From Deltaproteobacteria bacterium CG11_big_fil_rev_8_21_14_0_20_47_16 (lineage in GTDB: Bacteria > UBA10199 > GCA-002796325 > 1-14-0-20-47-16), in assembly GCA_002796325.1 (NCBI GenBank), contig PCXA01000001.1, forward strand, positions 62,001-126,000: a stretch of DNA of 64,000 nt, read 5' to 3'. The notes under the pieces were generated by a model, which saw only the letters and a program-made list of their open reading frames with translations, was not told where the DNA came from and did not search any database. The number at the start of each line of letters is the position of its first letter. Position 1 is the first letter of the stretch. Positions 1 through 11,453 of the stretch are shown here, one piece after another. The translations under genes and the position numbers were made by a program.

Positions 1-2
1 CA

Positions 3-953
3 GAACGGCTTTCTGAATTATTGCCAAAGGTCGAAGTTGTTTTTCCAGAAGACTGTGTTGGCGACGGCATTCGCAAACTTACTCACGATTTAACTCCCGG
101 AAAATTAATGTTGTTGGAGAACCTTCGATTCCACGCCGGCGAGGAAAAGAATGATCCTGCATTTTCAAAAGAATTGGCAAGCCTTGCGGATATTTATGTG
201 AACGATGCGTTTGGGACTGCCCATCGCGCACATGCATCCACCGTTGGCATGGTTCAGTATTTCAAAGAAAAGGCAGCAGGCTTCTTGCTTCAAAAAGAGG
301 TCGATTTCCTTTCTCAAATCACCAAAAATCCAACCAAACCGTACGTGGGAATCTTGGGAGGGGCGAAGATCACGGACAAATTGCCGGTTATTGAAAACCT
401 ATTGGACCACGTCACAGCCCTCTGCATTGGTGGCGGCATGGCCTACACCTTTTTGAAGGCCAAGGGTGTTAACGTCGGCGCTTCGCTGGTTGATGACACC
501 AAAGTCCACTCGGCCACCAAGGTTTTAAGGCGTGCGGACACCAAAGGTGTGCCCATCTACCTGCCCGTTGATAATGTTGTGGCATCTGGCCTGGAATCCG
601 CTGACCCTCAAACCACGGCTGGCACCGATATTCCGGCAGGGATGATGGGCTTGGATATTGGCCCCAAAACGATCGCCCAATTTACTGAAGCTCTCAAATC
701 TGCCAAAACTGTCTTTTGGAACGGGCCCTTAGGGGTTTTTGAAAATCCGAATTTTGCGGCGGGCACCCTGGCCATTGCACAAGTCTTGGCCACATTAACC
801 GATGCCACCACGGTTGTGGGTGGGGGGGATTCTATCGCCGCCATTCACCAAGCGGGTGTGGCGGATAAAATCACCCACATCTCAACCGGTGGCGGCGCAA
901 GCCTTGAATTTGTCGAAGGAAAATCCTTGCCGGGTATTAGGGCGTTGGGCTAG
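3..953 (+). CDS. pgk: Phosphoglycerate kinase, 5'-truncated by the window edge
   Basis: C-terminal 316 codons of phosphoglycerate kinase, which interconverts 1,3-bisphosphoglycerate and 3-phosphoglycerate with ATP formation in the cytoplasm. The reading frame is open from base 3, so the TTG at 21 in the ORF track is an internal codon and the true start lies outside the window. Family motifs seen are LENLRFHAGEE, the hinge-region VGILGGAKITDK, the nucleotide-site WNGPLGVFE and the terminal GGGDS and STGGGASLE. A complete PGK has about 390-400 residues, so roughly 80 N-terminal residues are missing. tpiA starts 13 bp downstream, so the two are very probably one glycolytic transcript. Confidence 0.97.
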   Translation, partial: ERLSELLPKVEVVFPEDCVGDGIRKLTHDLTPGKLMLLENLRFHAGEEKNDPAFSKELASLADIYVNDAFGTAHRAHASTVGMVQYFKEKAAGFLLQKEVDFLSQITKNPTKPYVGILGGAKITDKLPVIENLLDHVTALCIGGGMAYTFLKAKGVNVGASLVDDTKVHSATKVLRRADTKGVPIYLPVDNVVASGLESADPQTTAGTDIPAGMMGLDIGPKTIAQFTEALKSAKTVFWNGPLGVFENPNFAAGTLAIAQVLATLTDATTVVGGGDSIAAIHQAGVADKITHISTGGGASLEFVEGKSLPGIRALG

Positions 954-966
954 AAACTTGCGCCTT

Positions 967-1755
967 ATGGCGACCGCACCTCGGACACCCTTAATTATTG
1001 GGAACTGGAAAATGAATGGTACCATTGGCGAATCTTTAAAACTCGTCACGGTGCTGATGCAATCATTAAAGGCCCCTATCGGATGTGAAGCGGCTGTCGC
1101 ACCTCCTTTCACCGCTTTGTACTCAGTTGGCGTCACACTACAAGAATCGGAATACCAGCTCGCGGCGCAAGATTGCTTTTGGGAAAATGCTGGTGCTTAC
1201 ACAGGCGAGATCTCGCCCGTTTTTTTAAAAGATTTAAGCTGTAGCTACGTTTTGGTGGGGCATTCTGAACGTCGTCAGTTTTTTGGTGAAACGGATGCAG
1301 CTGTTAATCGCAAAATTGATGCAGCACTGCGCAACGACTTAAAGCCGGTGTGCTGCGTGGGTGAAACGCTCGATCAATACAATGCAAAGGAAACGTACAC
1401 AGTAATTGAGCGTCAAATAAAGCAGGCGCTTGTTGGCATTGGTGCGCGCGATCTGGAGTCCATTGTCATTGCATACGAACCCATTTGGGCCATTGGCACA
1501 GGAAAAACAGCCACATCCGGATATGCCGCAGAGGTACATGCCTTTATTCGCAACCTCTTGGGCAAACTCTATGATGCGCCCACAGCAGATTTGGTTCGCA
1601 TTATCTATGGGGGCAGCGTGAAGACCTCCAACGCTGAAGAACTTTTAAGAGAATCTCAGATTGATGGATTACTAGTTGGTGGTGCCAGTCTCGATGGTGA
1701 GCAGTTTGCACAAATTATAAAGGCAGCCGAAGTCAAGGCTGTCGCAGCACAGTAA
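967..1755 (+). CDS. tpiA: Triosephosphate isomerase
   Basis: 262-aa triosephosphate isomerase, interconverting dihydroxyacetone phosphate and glyceraldehyde 3-phosphate. The ORF track runs back to 802 inside pgk. I choose the ATG at 967 because GNWKMNG, with the N-terminal active-site Asn and Lys, then falls at residues 12-18 as usual for the family. Other landmarks are GHSERR (electrophilic His), YEPIWAIGTGK (catalytic Glu and loop 6), YGGSV and GLLVGGASL (phosphate-binding loops). Length is normal (about 250). The gene sits between pgk and secG, a common pgk-tpiA-secG arrangement, with gaps of 13 and 10 bp, so co-transcription is expected. Confidence 0.97.
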   Translation: MATAPRTPLIIGNWKMNGTIGESLKLVTVLMQSLKAPIGCEAAVAPPFTALYSVGVTLQESEYQLAAQDCFWENAGAYTGEISPVFLKDLSCSYVLVGHSERRQFFGETDAAVNRKIDAALRNDLKPVCCVGETLDQYNAKETYTVIERQIKQALVGIGARDLESIVIAYEPIWAIGTGKTATSGYAAEVHAFIRNLLGKLYDAPTADLVRIIYGGSVKTSNAEELLRESQIDGLLVGGASLDGEQFAQIIKAAEVKAVAAQ

Positions 1756-1765
1756 AGGAATTGTT

Positions 1766-2167
1766 ATGGAAACCATTGTAACCGTTATTCACTATATCGT
1801 GTGCACATTCATGATTGGTGCAATTTTAATGCAGGCAGGAAAAGGCGCTGACATTGGTGCCGCATTCGGGTCGGGCGGATCCCAAACTGTTTTTGGTGCA
1901 CGCGGTCCTGCGACCTTTTTAAATAAAATTACAATTGGCGCAGCGATTATCTTTTTGTTTACGTCGCTCACGCTGGCACAGTTGGCAAAAAAAGAGTCTG
2001 TCTCTTCCGTCGTTGATTCTGCAGCACCTGTGAGCGCACCCGCACAAGCTGGTGCCACAGATACCGCACCAGACGCAACAGATAATAGTGCAACACAACA
2101 AGCAGCACCAACAGACGGATCAGCAAAGCCAGCAACACAAAATGCTGCGCCTGCTGAAAAGAAGTAA
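1766..2167 (+). CDS. secG: Protein-export membrane protein SecG
   Basis: 133-aa SecG, the small accessory subunit of the SecYEG translocon in the inner membrane. Two hydrophobic segments (about residues 3-22 and 52-72) flank a Gly-rich cytoplasmic loop with the family signature GADIGAAFGSGGSQTVFG. The last 55 residues are Ala, Pro, Thr and Gln rich low-complexity sequence, a frequent SecG tail. The ATG follows AAGGAA with short spacing. It lies between tpiA and a tRNA-Leu gene, an arrangement conserved in many Proteobacteria. Confidence 0.93.
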   Translation: METIVTVIHYIVCTFMIGAILMQAGKGADIGAAFGSGGSQTVFGARGPATFLNKITIGAAIIFLFTSLTLAQLAKKESVSSVVDSAAPVSAPAQAGATDTAPDATDNSATQQAAPTDGSAKPATQNAAPAEKK

Positions 2168-2180
2168 GGATAGAAAATTA

Positions 2181-2262
2181 GCTCGGGTGGTGGAATTGGT
2201 ATACACGTACGCTTGAGGTGCGTATTCCGAAAGGATTGCGGGTTCGAGTCCCGCCCCGAGCA
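2181..2262 (+). tRNA. tRNA-Leu (anticodon GAG)
   Basis: 82-nt cloverleaf. The acceptor stem GCTCGGG pairs with CCCGAGC, followed by discriminator A. The anticodon stem TACGC/GCGTA encloses loop TTGAGGT with anticodon GAG, reading CUC and CUU leucine codons. A variable arm TTCCGAAAGGA is present, as expected for a class II tRNA, and the T-arm is GCGGG-TTCGAGT-CCCGC. The 3' CCA is not encoded. The ORF-track start at 2213 lies inside this tRNA and is not real. Position directly after secG matches the common secG-tRNA-Leu order. Confidence 0.95.
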
Positions 2263-2290
2263 CAGAATGACTAAAGGAGAAATACACCGT

Positions 2291-4174
2291 ATGACTACAG
2301 CAGGAACTTCAACATCAGGCCGCACCAGAACCGTTACACCGAAACACGATGTGGTTATTCGTTTTGCGGGTGACTCTGGGGACGGCATGCAGTTAACAGG
2401 CGCTCAATTTACAGCAGAAGCCGCCATTGCCGGGAATGACATTGCAACATTTCCAGACTACCCCGCCGAAATTCGCGCCCCTGCCGGAACCATTCACGGC
2501 GTTAGCGGATACCAACTCAATTTCTCCGACCATGAAGTCTTCACCGCGGGCGACGAACCCAGCGTTTTGGTTGTCATGAATCCTGCTGCGTTAAAAGCCA
2601 ACATTAAAGACCTTGCACAAAACGGTATCTTGATCGTCGACACCGACAGCTTTACTGAACAGAATTTGAAAAAAGTAAAATACGAGGCCAACCCACTCGA
2701 AGACGGCTCACTTGATAAGTACCAACTGTTCAAAATTGATATTACAAAACTCACAACAGCCGCGCTAAACGACATGGGGCTTTCAACCAAAGAAGCCACA
2801 CGTTGCAAAAACTTTTTCTGCCTCGGGTTGGTGTCTTGGCTCTTCCACCGCCCTACTGAAATTACCATTCAACACATTGAAAAGAAATTTAAGAACAAAC
2901 CAGGGCTTGCTGAGGCAAACCGCCGCGCCTTTATGGCGGGTTATAATTACGCGGATACGACTGAGCTTTTTGCAGAATCTTACGAAGTAAAATCTGCACC
3001 CATTACAGCCGGCACGTACCGCAACATTACTGGAAATGCGGCAACGGCGCTGGGATTTGTTGCGGCAGCTCAGCGCGCGGGTCGTCCCCTATTTTTAGGA
3101 TCTTACCCGATCACACCTGCAAGCGATGTCTTGCATGAGCTTTCAAAATATAAGGCGTTGGACGTGGTGACATACCAAGCTGAAGATGAAATTGCCGGCA
3201 TTGGTTCCGCAATCGGTGCGGCCTTTGGTGGTGCCATTGGCATCACCACAACAAGCGGGCCTGGATTGGACTTGAAGGCTGAGGCCTTGGGGCTTGCTGC
3301 AAAGGTAGAGCTACCACTTGTTGTGGCCGATATTCAGCGTGCAGGCCCCTCAACAGGATTGCCCACTAAAACGGAACAATCCGATCTATTGCTCGCAATG
3401 TTTGGCCGCCATGGTGAAAGCCCACTACCTGTGATTGCGGCCGCCTCACCGGCCGACTGCTTCATGTGCGCTTACACAGCTGTTCGAATTGCAGTTAAAT
3501 ACATGACGCCGGTTATCCTCTTGACCGATGGCTATATTGCCAACGGCTCTGAGCCATGGAAGCTGCCTGAAGTAGATCAGCTACCTGACATCACCGTTAA
3601 ATTTGCAACGGATGCTGCTACATACAAGCCTTATTCCCGTGACGAAAAGACGCTCGCACGTCCATGGGCCATTCCGGGAACACCGGGACTAGAACATCGC
3701 CTTGGGGGACTTGAAGGACAAAATGGGAGTGGCAATATTAGCTCAGATCCCGACAATCATGAACTCATGACCAAGCTTCGTGCAGAAAAGGTGCAGCGCA
3801 TTGCGCAAGAAATTCCACCCATGCGTGTCATGGGTCCCAAGAGCGGTGACGCCATCGTTGTGGGTTGGGGTTCTACATTTGGTCCCATCCATGCAGCCGT
3901 TAAACAGCTGCAGAAGGAAGGGCGCTCCGTTGCCCATAGCCACATTAGTTATATCAATCCACTACCATCGGACTTGGGCGACCTCTTAAAGAACTATAAG
4001 AAGGTGATTATTCCCGAAATGAATATGGGGCAACTCCGCATGCTCATTCGTGCAAACTTTCTTGTGGATGCCATTGGTATTAATAAAATGAAGGGCAAGC
4101 CCTTTACAATCAGTGAATTGGTTACCAAAATTTCAGCAATTATGGATGGTCGTAAACTGGAGGCTGTACAATGA
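2291..4174 (+). CDS. korA: 2-oxoacid:ferredoxin oxidoreductase, fused gamma-alpha subunit (KorA type)
   Basis: 627-aa subunit of a CoA-dependent 2-oxoacid:acceptor oxidoreductase, most like the 2-oxoglutarate enzymes that make or use succinyl-CoA with ferredoxin. The N-terminal gamma domain (about residues 20-210) carries RFAGDSGDGMQLTG and FPDYPAEIRAPAGT. The alpha domain follows with GSYPITPASDVLHELSK (the YPITP thiamine/CoA motif) and TTSGPG. The ORF track opens at 2213 inside tRNA-Leu. I choose ATG 2291 because AAAGGAG lies about 11 nt upstream. An in-frame ATG at 2267 is an alternative. It overlaps korB by ATGA, implying translational coupling. The substrate (2-oxoglutarate versus pyruvate or branched-chain 2-oxoacids) is inferred. 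Confidence 0.9.
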   Translation: MTTAGTSTSGRTRTVTPKHDVVIRFAGDSGDGMQLTGAQFTAEAAIAGNDIATFPDYPAEIRAPAGTIHGVSGYQLNFSDHEVFTAGDEPSVLVVMNPAALKANIKDLAQNGILIVDTDSFTEQNLKKVKYEANPLEDGSLDKYQLFKIDITKLTTAALNDMGLSTKEATRCKNFFCLGLVSWLFHRPTEITIQHIEKKFKNKPGLAEANRRAFMAGYNYADTTELFAESYEVKSAPITAGTYRNITGNAATALGFVAAAQRAGRPLFLGSYPITPASDVLHELSKYKALDVVTYQAEDEIAGIGSAIGAAFGGAIGITTTSGPGLDLKAEALGLAAKVELPLVVADIQRAGPSTGLPTKTEQSDLLLAMFGRHGESPLPVIAAASPADCFMCAYTAVRIAVKYMTPVILLTDGYIANGSEPWKLPEVDQLPDITVKFATDAATYKPYSRDEKTLARPWAIPGTPGLEHRLGGLEGQNGSGNISSDPDNHELMTKLRAEKVQRIAQEIPPMRVMGPKSGDAIVVGWGSTFGPIHAAVKQLQKEGRSVAHSHISYINPLPSDLGDLLKNYKKVIIPEMNMGQLRMLIRANFLVDAIGINKMKGKPFTISELVTKISAIMDGRKLEAVQ

Positions 4175-5190
4175 CAACCGAAGCAACGGCAGCTGTTAAA
4201 CTCACACGTAAAGATTTCGTAACTGACCAAGACGTTCGCTGGTGTCCCGGTTGCGGTGACTACGCCATTTTGTCTCAGGTACAACGCGTTTTACCAGAGC
4301 TGGGCGTGCCGCGTGAAAAGATCGTCTTTATTTCAGGCATTGGTTGCTCCAGCCGCTTTCCCTATTACATCAATACATATGGGTTTCATACCATACACGG
4401 TCGCGCGCCAACACTTGCTTCTGGTCTTAAAATTTCGCGCCCAGATTTATGTGTCTGGATCGCAACAGGTGATGGTGACGGTCTCTCCATCGGCGGTAAC
4501 CACTTAATTCATATTTTACGTCGCAACTTGAACGTTCAAATTCTTCTCTTTAACAACCGCATTTATGGGCTAACTAAGGGGCAGTATTCTCCAACCTCGG
4601 AAGAGGGTAAGATCACCAAGTCAACACCCTATGGATCCCCTGATCATCCATTTAACCCCATTGGTATCGCTCTTGGTGCGGGCGCCACCTTTGTAGCTCG
4701 CTCAATTGACGTCGAAAACCAGCATATGCCCGGAGTTCTCTTGCGTGCAGCACAGCACAAAGGTGCTTCATTTGTTGAGGTGTTTCAGAACTGCAACATC
4801 TTTAACGATGGCGCGTTTGACTACACCACCGACAAAGAAAACAAACTGGATCGTCAGCTTCGTTTGGAAAATGGCAAGCCTATGGTCTTTGGAAAGAACA
4901 ACGACAAGGGCATTCGCATGAACAGTCAAATGCAGGCTGAAGTCATTGAATTTAAGGATGGGCTGTCCGAAAAAGATTGTCTTATTCATGATGAGACCAA
5001 CCCAGCCATTGCCTACATGCTCAGCCAAATGGTTGCTCCAAAATTCCCAACGCCCATGGGCGTCTTCTTTGCCATTCAAAAAACCACCTACGAAGAGGTG
5101 GCAACAGAGCAAATTAATACTGCGAAGAAGACACGTCCACTGACGATTGAACAGCTGCTCAAGTCGGGCGACGTTTGGACTGTTAAATAG
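4171..5190 (+). CDS. korB: 2-oxoacid:ferredoxin oxidoreductase beta subunit (KorB type)
   Basis: 339-aa thiamine-diphosphate-binding beta subunit, partner of the preceding korA. Motifs are WCPGCGDYAIL near residue 28 (a Cys pair that helps bind a [4Fe-4S] cluster), GIGCSSRFPYY, and the ThDP/Mg site GDGDGLSIGGNH with NNRIYGLTKGQYSPTS. It lacks the fused ferredoxin domain seen in pyruvate:ferredoxin oxidoreductases, which fits the two-subunit Kor class. The start overlaps the korA stop (ATGA). A classical 2-oxoglutarate dehydrogenase is not visible in this window, so whether KorAB replaces it is unknown. Confidence 0.92.
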   Translation: MTTEATAAVKLTRKDFVTDQDVRWCPGCGDYAILSQVQRVLPELGVPREKIVFISGIGCSSRFPYYINTYGFHTIHGRAPTLASGLKISRPDLCVWIATGDGDGLSIGGNHLIHILRRNLNVQILLFNNRIYGLTKGQYSPTSEEGKITKSTPYGSPDHPFNPIGIALGAGATFVARSIDVENQHMPGVLLRAAQHKGASFVEVFQNCNIFNDGAFDYTTDKENKLDRQLRLENGKPMVFGKNNDKGIRMNSQMQAEVIEFKDGLSEKDCLIHDETNPAIAYMLSQMVAPKFPTPMGVFFAIQKTTYEEVATEQINTAKKTRPLTIEQLLKSGDVWTVK

Positions 5191-5216
5191 AAAGCCTGCG
5201 GCAGGCCCCCAACTTT

Positions 5217-6389
5217 ATGATGCAAGTCCAGCCCATATTTTTGAAGACGCTACTTGCATACATCAAGTCAACCTACTTGCCTGCAAAGCGCCATAACCCG
5301 AAGTATCCAGATTCGTTTACGTCGGGCGATCTTCATTTCTTTGCGCCGGCGGTTGCTGAGCTTTCTGCAGCATTTACCAGTGAGCGCAATTCCCGACACG
5401 CCAACTACTTTAACACAAAAGAAGCGCGCTCCAGCTACCTGCTCTATTTTCTTGTGCCCAATATGCTAAAGGTTCAATGGATTTTTGAGCAGCAACATTT
5501 TGCCGACCTCTTTTCTGAGGAAACAGAGGTTCGCATTGCCGATATTGGCTGTGGTCCGTGTACCGGAATTTTGGCGGCAGCCCAGTATTGGCAATCCCAC
5601 GCACCGCAACAAAAACTCTCCTGCGTTGCAGTCGATCAAAATACGGCTATGCTTAAAGATGGTCGCAACCTTCTCAACAAGCTCACTGAGCACAATTCAA
5701 AAGATGGCACCACACTTACAACCCATGCCGCAACACTCGCACAGTTACGAAAAGCGCTTGGAAACAACCGCTTTCACATCTTAATCGTTGCCAATGTATT
5801 AAATGAACTGAGGTCCACTGAAGAACGCTTCGATTTTGTCAGCCGCCTTATGTCCCAACACCTAACACCCAACGGACGGCTTGTTATTATTGATCCCGCA
5901 CTACAACGCTCTACTCGTGATCTAATGTTGTTGCGTGACCAACTCGTCACCGAACAAAAGGTGGCGCGTGTTTTGGCGCCATGCTTACACCAACAACTAT
6001 GCCCCATGCGCATCGCCAACCCACGCGACTGGTGCCACAGCTATCTGGAGTGGGAACGCCCACAGGTGATCGCGGATCTCGACATGCTTGTGGGAAATCG
6101 AAAAGAATATTTAAAGATGTCGTATATGGTTATGAGTGCTGTCCAAAATGTTCCGAAACAAAAAATCGGGGACACGTGGCGCGTTGTCTCTGCCCCCATG
6201 AAGAGCAAGGGTAAGGTTGAAATTTTGTTCTGCGGTGAAAATGGAAAGATGCTTCGCGTCACCCGACTGGACAAGGACCGCAGCAAAGAAAACTCCGGGT
6301 TAGACCAACTCCAACGCGGAGACGTCGTGCGATATGGCGGCGACGAACGATGCCTGCCAAATACCGTCGTTGCCATTCAAATACCTTAA
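5217..6389 (+). CDS. Rsm22-family (mitoribosomal small-subunit-like) methyltransferase
   Basis: 390-aa protein that I place in the Rsm22 family, known from mitochondrial small-subunit assembly factors with bacterial homologues. A class I SAM-binding motif ADIGCGPCTG lies at residues 108-117, followed by the family-like NVLNEL (193-198). A Cys/His cluster region, APCLHQQLCP to DWCH (C256, C262, C273, H274), corresponds to the Fe-S-binding segment of Rsm22. A KMSYMV segment (300-305) follows, as in the family (usually KFSYV). The first 60 residues are basic. It begins 27 bp after korB and converges on ychF with 3 bp between stops. The RNA target is unknown and catalysis is inferred from family resemblance only. 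Confidence 0.72.
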   Translation: MMQVQPIFLKTLLAYIKSTYLPAKRHNPKYPDSFTSGDLHFFAPAVAELSAAFTSERNSRHANYFNTKEARSSYLLYFLVPNMLKVQWIFEQQHFADLFSEETEVRIADIGCGPCTGILAAAQYWQSHAPQQKLSCVAVDQNTAMLKDGRNLLNKLTEHNSKDGTTLTTHAATLAQLRKALGNNRFHILIVANVLNELRSTEERFDFVSRLMSQHLTPNGRLVIIDPALQRSTRDLMLLRDQLVTEQKVARVLAPCLHQQLCPMRIANPRDWCHSYLEWERPQVIADLDMLVGNRKEYLKMSYMVMSAVQNVPKQKIGDTWRVVSAPMKSKGKVEILFCGENGKMLRVTRLDKDRSKENSGLDQLQRGDVVRYGGDERCLPNTVVAIQIP

Positions 6390-6392
6390 AAT

Positions 6393-7490
6393 TTATACAT
6401 TAAATCGGAAGTGGCAGATGTCGCCGTCTTTCATAATATAGTCTTTGCCTTCGCTGCGGAGTAGGCCCTTTTCCTTGATGGCCTGTTCATTCTTGTACTG
6501 CATCAAATCATTATAGTGATAGATCTCGGCGCGAATAAACCCTCGCTCAAAATCACTGTGAATGACACCAGCGGCTTGGGGCGCGGTCATTCCCTTGTGA
6601 ATCGTCCACGCACGCACTTCTTTTTCACCGGCCGTAAAATAGGTGGCCAAGTTGAGTAGTTCATAACCTGCACGTGCCAAGCGATCCAATCCTGACTCGG
6701 TTAATCCCAAATCTTTCAGGAACATCTCTTTATCTTCACCAGACAGCTGTGCAATTTCGGATTCGATTTTGCCGCAAATAGGCACAACATGCGTGCCTTC
6801 ACTGGCCGCAATTTTTTCAACTGCTGCAATCGCGGGATCATCCTCTTTACCCACTTGTGATTCAGAAATATTGGCAACATAGAGAACGGGCTTCATGGTA
6901 ATCAAGAACAGCTCTCGCACCAGCTCCTTTTCCTTGTCATCCAGACCAACATTACGTGCGAGCTTTCCTTCATTAAAAGCTGCACGCAGTTTCTCCAAAA
7001 CGGGCAACTCTTCTTTGGCTTTTTTGTCGCCGGTTTTCGCCGCACGTTCGGTGCGCACAAATCGCTTTTCTACTGCGTCCAAATCCGCCAACATTAGTTC
7101 GGTATTAATGATATCAATATCATGCGCTGGATTAATACCCCCATGCACATGCACCACATCTGGATTTTCAAAACACCGCACCACATGCACAATCGCATCT
7201 ACCTGCCGAATATGCCCCAGAAATTGGTTGCCCAGGCCTTCGCCTTTGCTGGCGTCTTTAACAAGACCAGCAATATCGACAAACTCTACCGCTGCGGGCA
7301 CTACCTTTTGCGGTTTGATATATTGAGTAATATCCTTCAGTCGCGTGTCTGGAACCTCCACAACACCCACATTGGGATCAATTGTACAAAAGGGATAATT
7401 TTCCGCCGCCACACCCACCGCTGTGAGCGCATTAAAGAGTGTTGATTTTCCAACGTTGGGCAATCCAACAATTCCACATTGCAATGCCAT
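6393..7490 (-). CDS. ychF: Redox-regulated ribosome-binding ATPase YchF
   Basis: 365-aa member of the Obg-like GTPase superfamily that prefers ATP. It binds ribosomes and is linked to translation and oxidative-stress control. The P-loop GLPNVGKSTLFNALT is at residues 8-22, the G3-like motif is DIAGLV, and the specificity motif is NISE rather than NKxD, which is typical of YchF and explains the ATP preference. The C-terminal TGS-type domain contains FTAGEKEVRAWT and ends DGDICHFRFNV. Length matches the family. The ATG directly abuts the stop codon of the upstream pseudouridine synthase gene, so the two form an operon. Confidence 0.96.
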   Translation of the reverse strand: MALQCGIVGLPNVGKSTLFNALTAVGVAAENYPFCTIDPNVGVVEVPDTRLKDITQYIKPQKVVPAAVEFVDIAGLVKDASKGEGLGNQFLGHIRQVDAIVHVVRCFENPDVVHVHGGINPAHDIDIINTELMLADLDAVEKRFVRTERAAKTGDKKAKEELPVLEKLRAAFNEGKLARNVGLDDKEKELVRELFLITMKPVLYVANISESQVGKEDDPAIAAVEKIAASEGTHVVPICGKIESEIAQLSGEDKEMFLKDLGLTESGLDRLARAGYELLNLATYFTAGEKEVRAWTIHKGMTAPQAAGVIHSDFERGFIRAEIYHYNDLMQYKNEQAIKEKGLLRSEGKDYIMKDGDICHFRFNV

Positions 7491-8411
7491 TTAGCACCTC
7501 TCCCGACAGTCATCGATCATCTGTTTCATATCTTCCGGGAGTGGCGCACGACACTCCACTTTTTTTCCGGAGTCTGGCAGATAAAATTTTAGAAACTCTG
7601 AATGCAGCGCCAGACGTGATCCTTTAATATCGTTTGGCCCTCCGTATAATTTGTCACCTACAATAGGATGTCCCAGAGACGCAAGGTGAACGCGAATTTG
7701 ATGAGTACGGCCCGTCTCCACGCGCAGCTTAAGCAAGGTTGCATCCGTGTACCGCTCTTCCACATTAAAGTGGGTGATGGCGACCTTGCCTTCTCCAAGC
7801 GCTGCGGGGGCCACTTTTTTACCATGACCAAATTCGCCCTTTTCAAGCGACATAGAAATAGTGCCGGCTTCTTCATTAATTACACCCGTCACAATTGCAA
7901 TGTAGCGGCGATCGATTGAGTGCATTTTGAATTGTTTGGAAATTTGTTCACCCACTTTGGATTTGGCCAGAACAACTGCCCCCGAGGTGTCCACATCCAG
8001 GCGATGAAGCGCTTTGATATAGGTGCCTCGCGCGCTTGGATATTTACGGCGCAAGTAAGACCGCACCATGTCCACAACGGTGAGTGTAGCGCTATGTCCA
8101 GTTGCCACAACAGCCACACCTGCCGGCTTATTAATGCAAATCAGATTGGCATCTTCGTAAAGGACCTGCAGTGGCTTTTCTCCCGCAATCTTCTCACGAG
8201 ACCGATTAGACAGCTGTTTCTTAGAAACAGCAACGGCGTCTCCCGCTTTCAATTCCCACTTGGCGATCACCACACGACGACTACCCACCCGCACGAGACC
8301 CGCATCCAAGGCGGCCTTGGCAGCGTGGCGCGAGGCAAAGACCTTGCGTTTAACCAGCCACTGGTCCAACCGCATTCCAGCCTCTGACTTTTCTACAATT
8401 GTTTGGCTCAT
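7491..8411 (-). CDS. RluA-family RNA pseudouridine synthase with S4 domain
   Basis: 306-aa pseudouridine synthase of the RluA/RluD family, isomerising specific uridines in rRNA or tRNA. An S4 RNA-binding domain occupies about residues 12-70 (MRLDQWLVKRK near its start). The catalytic motif HRLDVDTSG (the Asp is the nucleophile) lies near residue 140, with RTHQIRVHLASLGHPIVGDKLYG further on, both family hallmarks. Which position is modified (RluA, RluC or RluD type) cannot be told from sequence alone. The stop codon is immediately followed by the ychF start. No terminator is seen between them. Confidence 0.92.
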   Translation of the reverse strand: MSQTIVEKSEAGMRLDQWLVKRKVFASRHAAKAALDAGLVRVGSRRVVIAKWELKAGDAVAVSKKQLSNRSREKIAGEKPLQVLYEDANLICINKPAGVAVVATGHSATLTVVDMVRSYLRRKYPSARGTYIKALHRLDVDTSGAVVLAKSKVGEQISKQFKMHSIDRRYIAIVTGVINEEAGTISMSLEKGEFGHGKKVAPAALGEGKVAITHFNVEERYTDATLLKLRVETGRTHQIRVHLASLGHPIVGDKLYGGPNDIKGSRLALHSEFLKFYLPDSGKKVECRAPLPEDMKQMIDDCRERC

Positions 8412-8456
8412 AAAAACATTGCTCCTATCCTACGTCCCTGCTAGTGGGCGTCCACT

Positions 8457-8945
8457 ATGACAACACACATCAACATTGGTGGCCTCGAGGCCGATCTTCC
8501 ACAAGACTGGCAATCCCAGGGCATGCTCACGCTGACCCTGCCTAGCCCAGACAAAAACGTCCGTCCGAACGTGATCCTAACCAAGGAATACCTTCCGGCG
8601 CCAACAGGGCTTAATGAATACTTTGGCCGAATTAAAGATTCGATCACCAAGCGGGGTATTCAAGACCTTAAAATCACGGACGAGCGCGACTTAGCGATTT
8701 CCGGCGTGAAAGGCAAGTTAATGATCTGCCAATGGGATGTGTCTGCCATGGCCGCCATGATGAGCAAAGAAAACCCGGGTCAACCTGCACCGCAGGTCAA
8801 GCCGGGTCAAATGGTGAAGCAAATTCAGGTCACCTTGCTCAAAGACACCCTGGCCATCAACATGACCGCCAGCTTCCCTGCGGATCAGTTTGAAACCTAC
8901 TACAAGCCATTTCAGGCATTCTTGAAGTCGCTAAAAATTTCCTAA
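8457..8945 (+). CDS. Small cytoplasmic protein, DcrB/DUF1795-like (tentative)
   Basis: 162-aa protein without signal peptide or membrane segment. Sequence features (N-terminal LPQDWQSQGMLTLTLPSP, then an alternating strand pattern and a C-terminal helix DQFETYYKPFQAFLKSLKI) recall the DUF1795/DcrB fold, whose cytoplasmic members act as adaptor chaperones for Rhs-type effectors. No Rhs or type VI gene is in the window, so that role is not supported here. It is an isolated plus-strand gene between two minus-strand operons. Its stop directly abuts the gyrB stop (convergent, 0 bp apart). Function unknown. Confidence 0.6.
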   Translation: MTTHINIGGLEADLPQDWQSQGMLTLTLPSPDKNVRPNVILTKEYLPAPTGLNEYFGRIKDSITKRGIQDLKITDERDLAISGVKGKLMICQWDVSAMAAMMSKENPGQPAPQVKPGQMVKQIQVTLLKDTLAINMTASFPADQFETYYKPFQAFLKSLKIS

Positions 8946-11447
<2,502 letters not shown>

Positions 11448-11453
11448 TTAACG

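Noticed and set aside
802-966. N-terminal extension of tpiA into pgk
   Set aside because: Out-of-frame overlap with pgk; GNWKMNG is at the right distance from ATG 967.
2213-2290. N-terminal extension of korA into the tRNA-Leu
   Set aside because: It overlaps a clear tRNA; a ribosome-binding site stands before 2291.
5193-5205. GCCTGCGGCAGGC after korB as a terminator
   Set aside because: Stem is short and no T-run follows.
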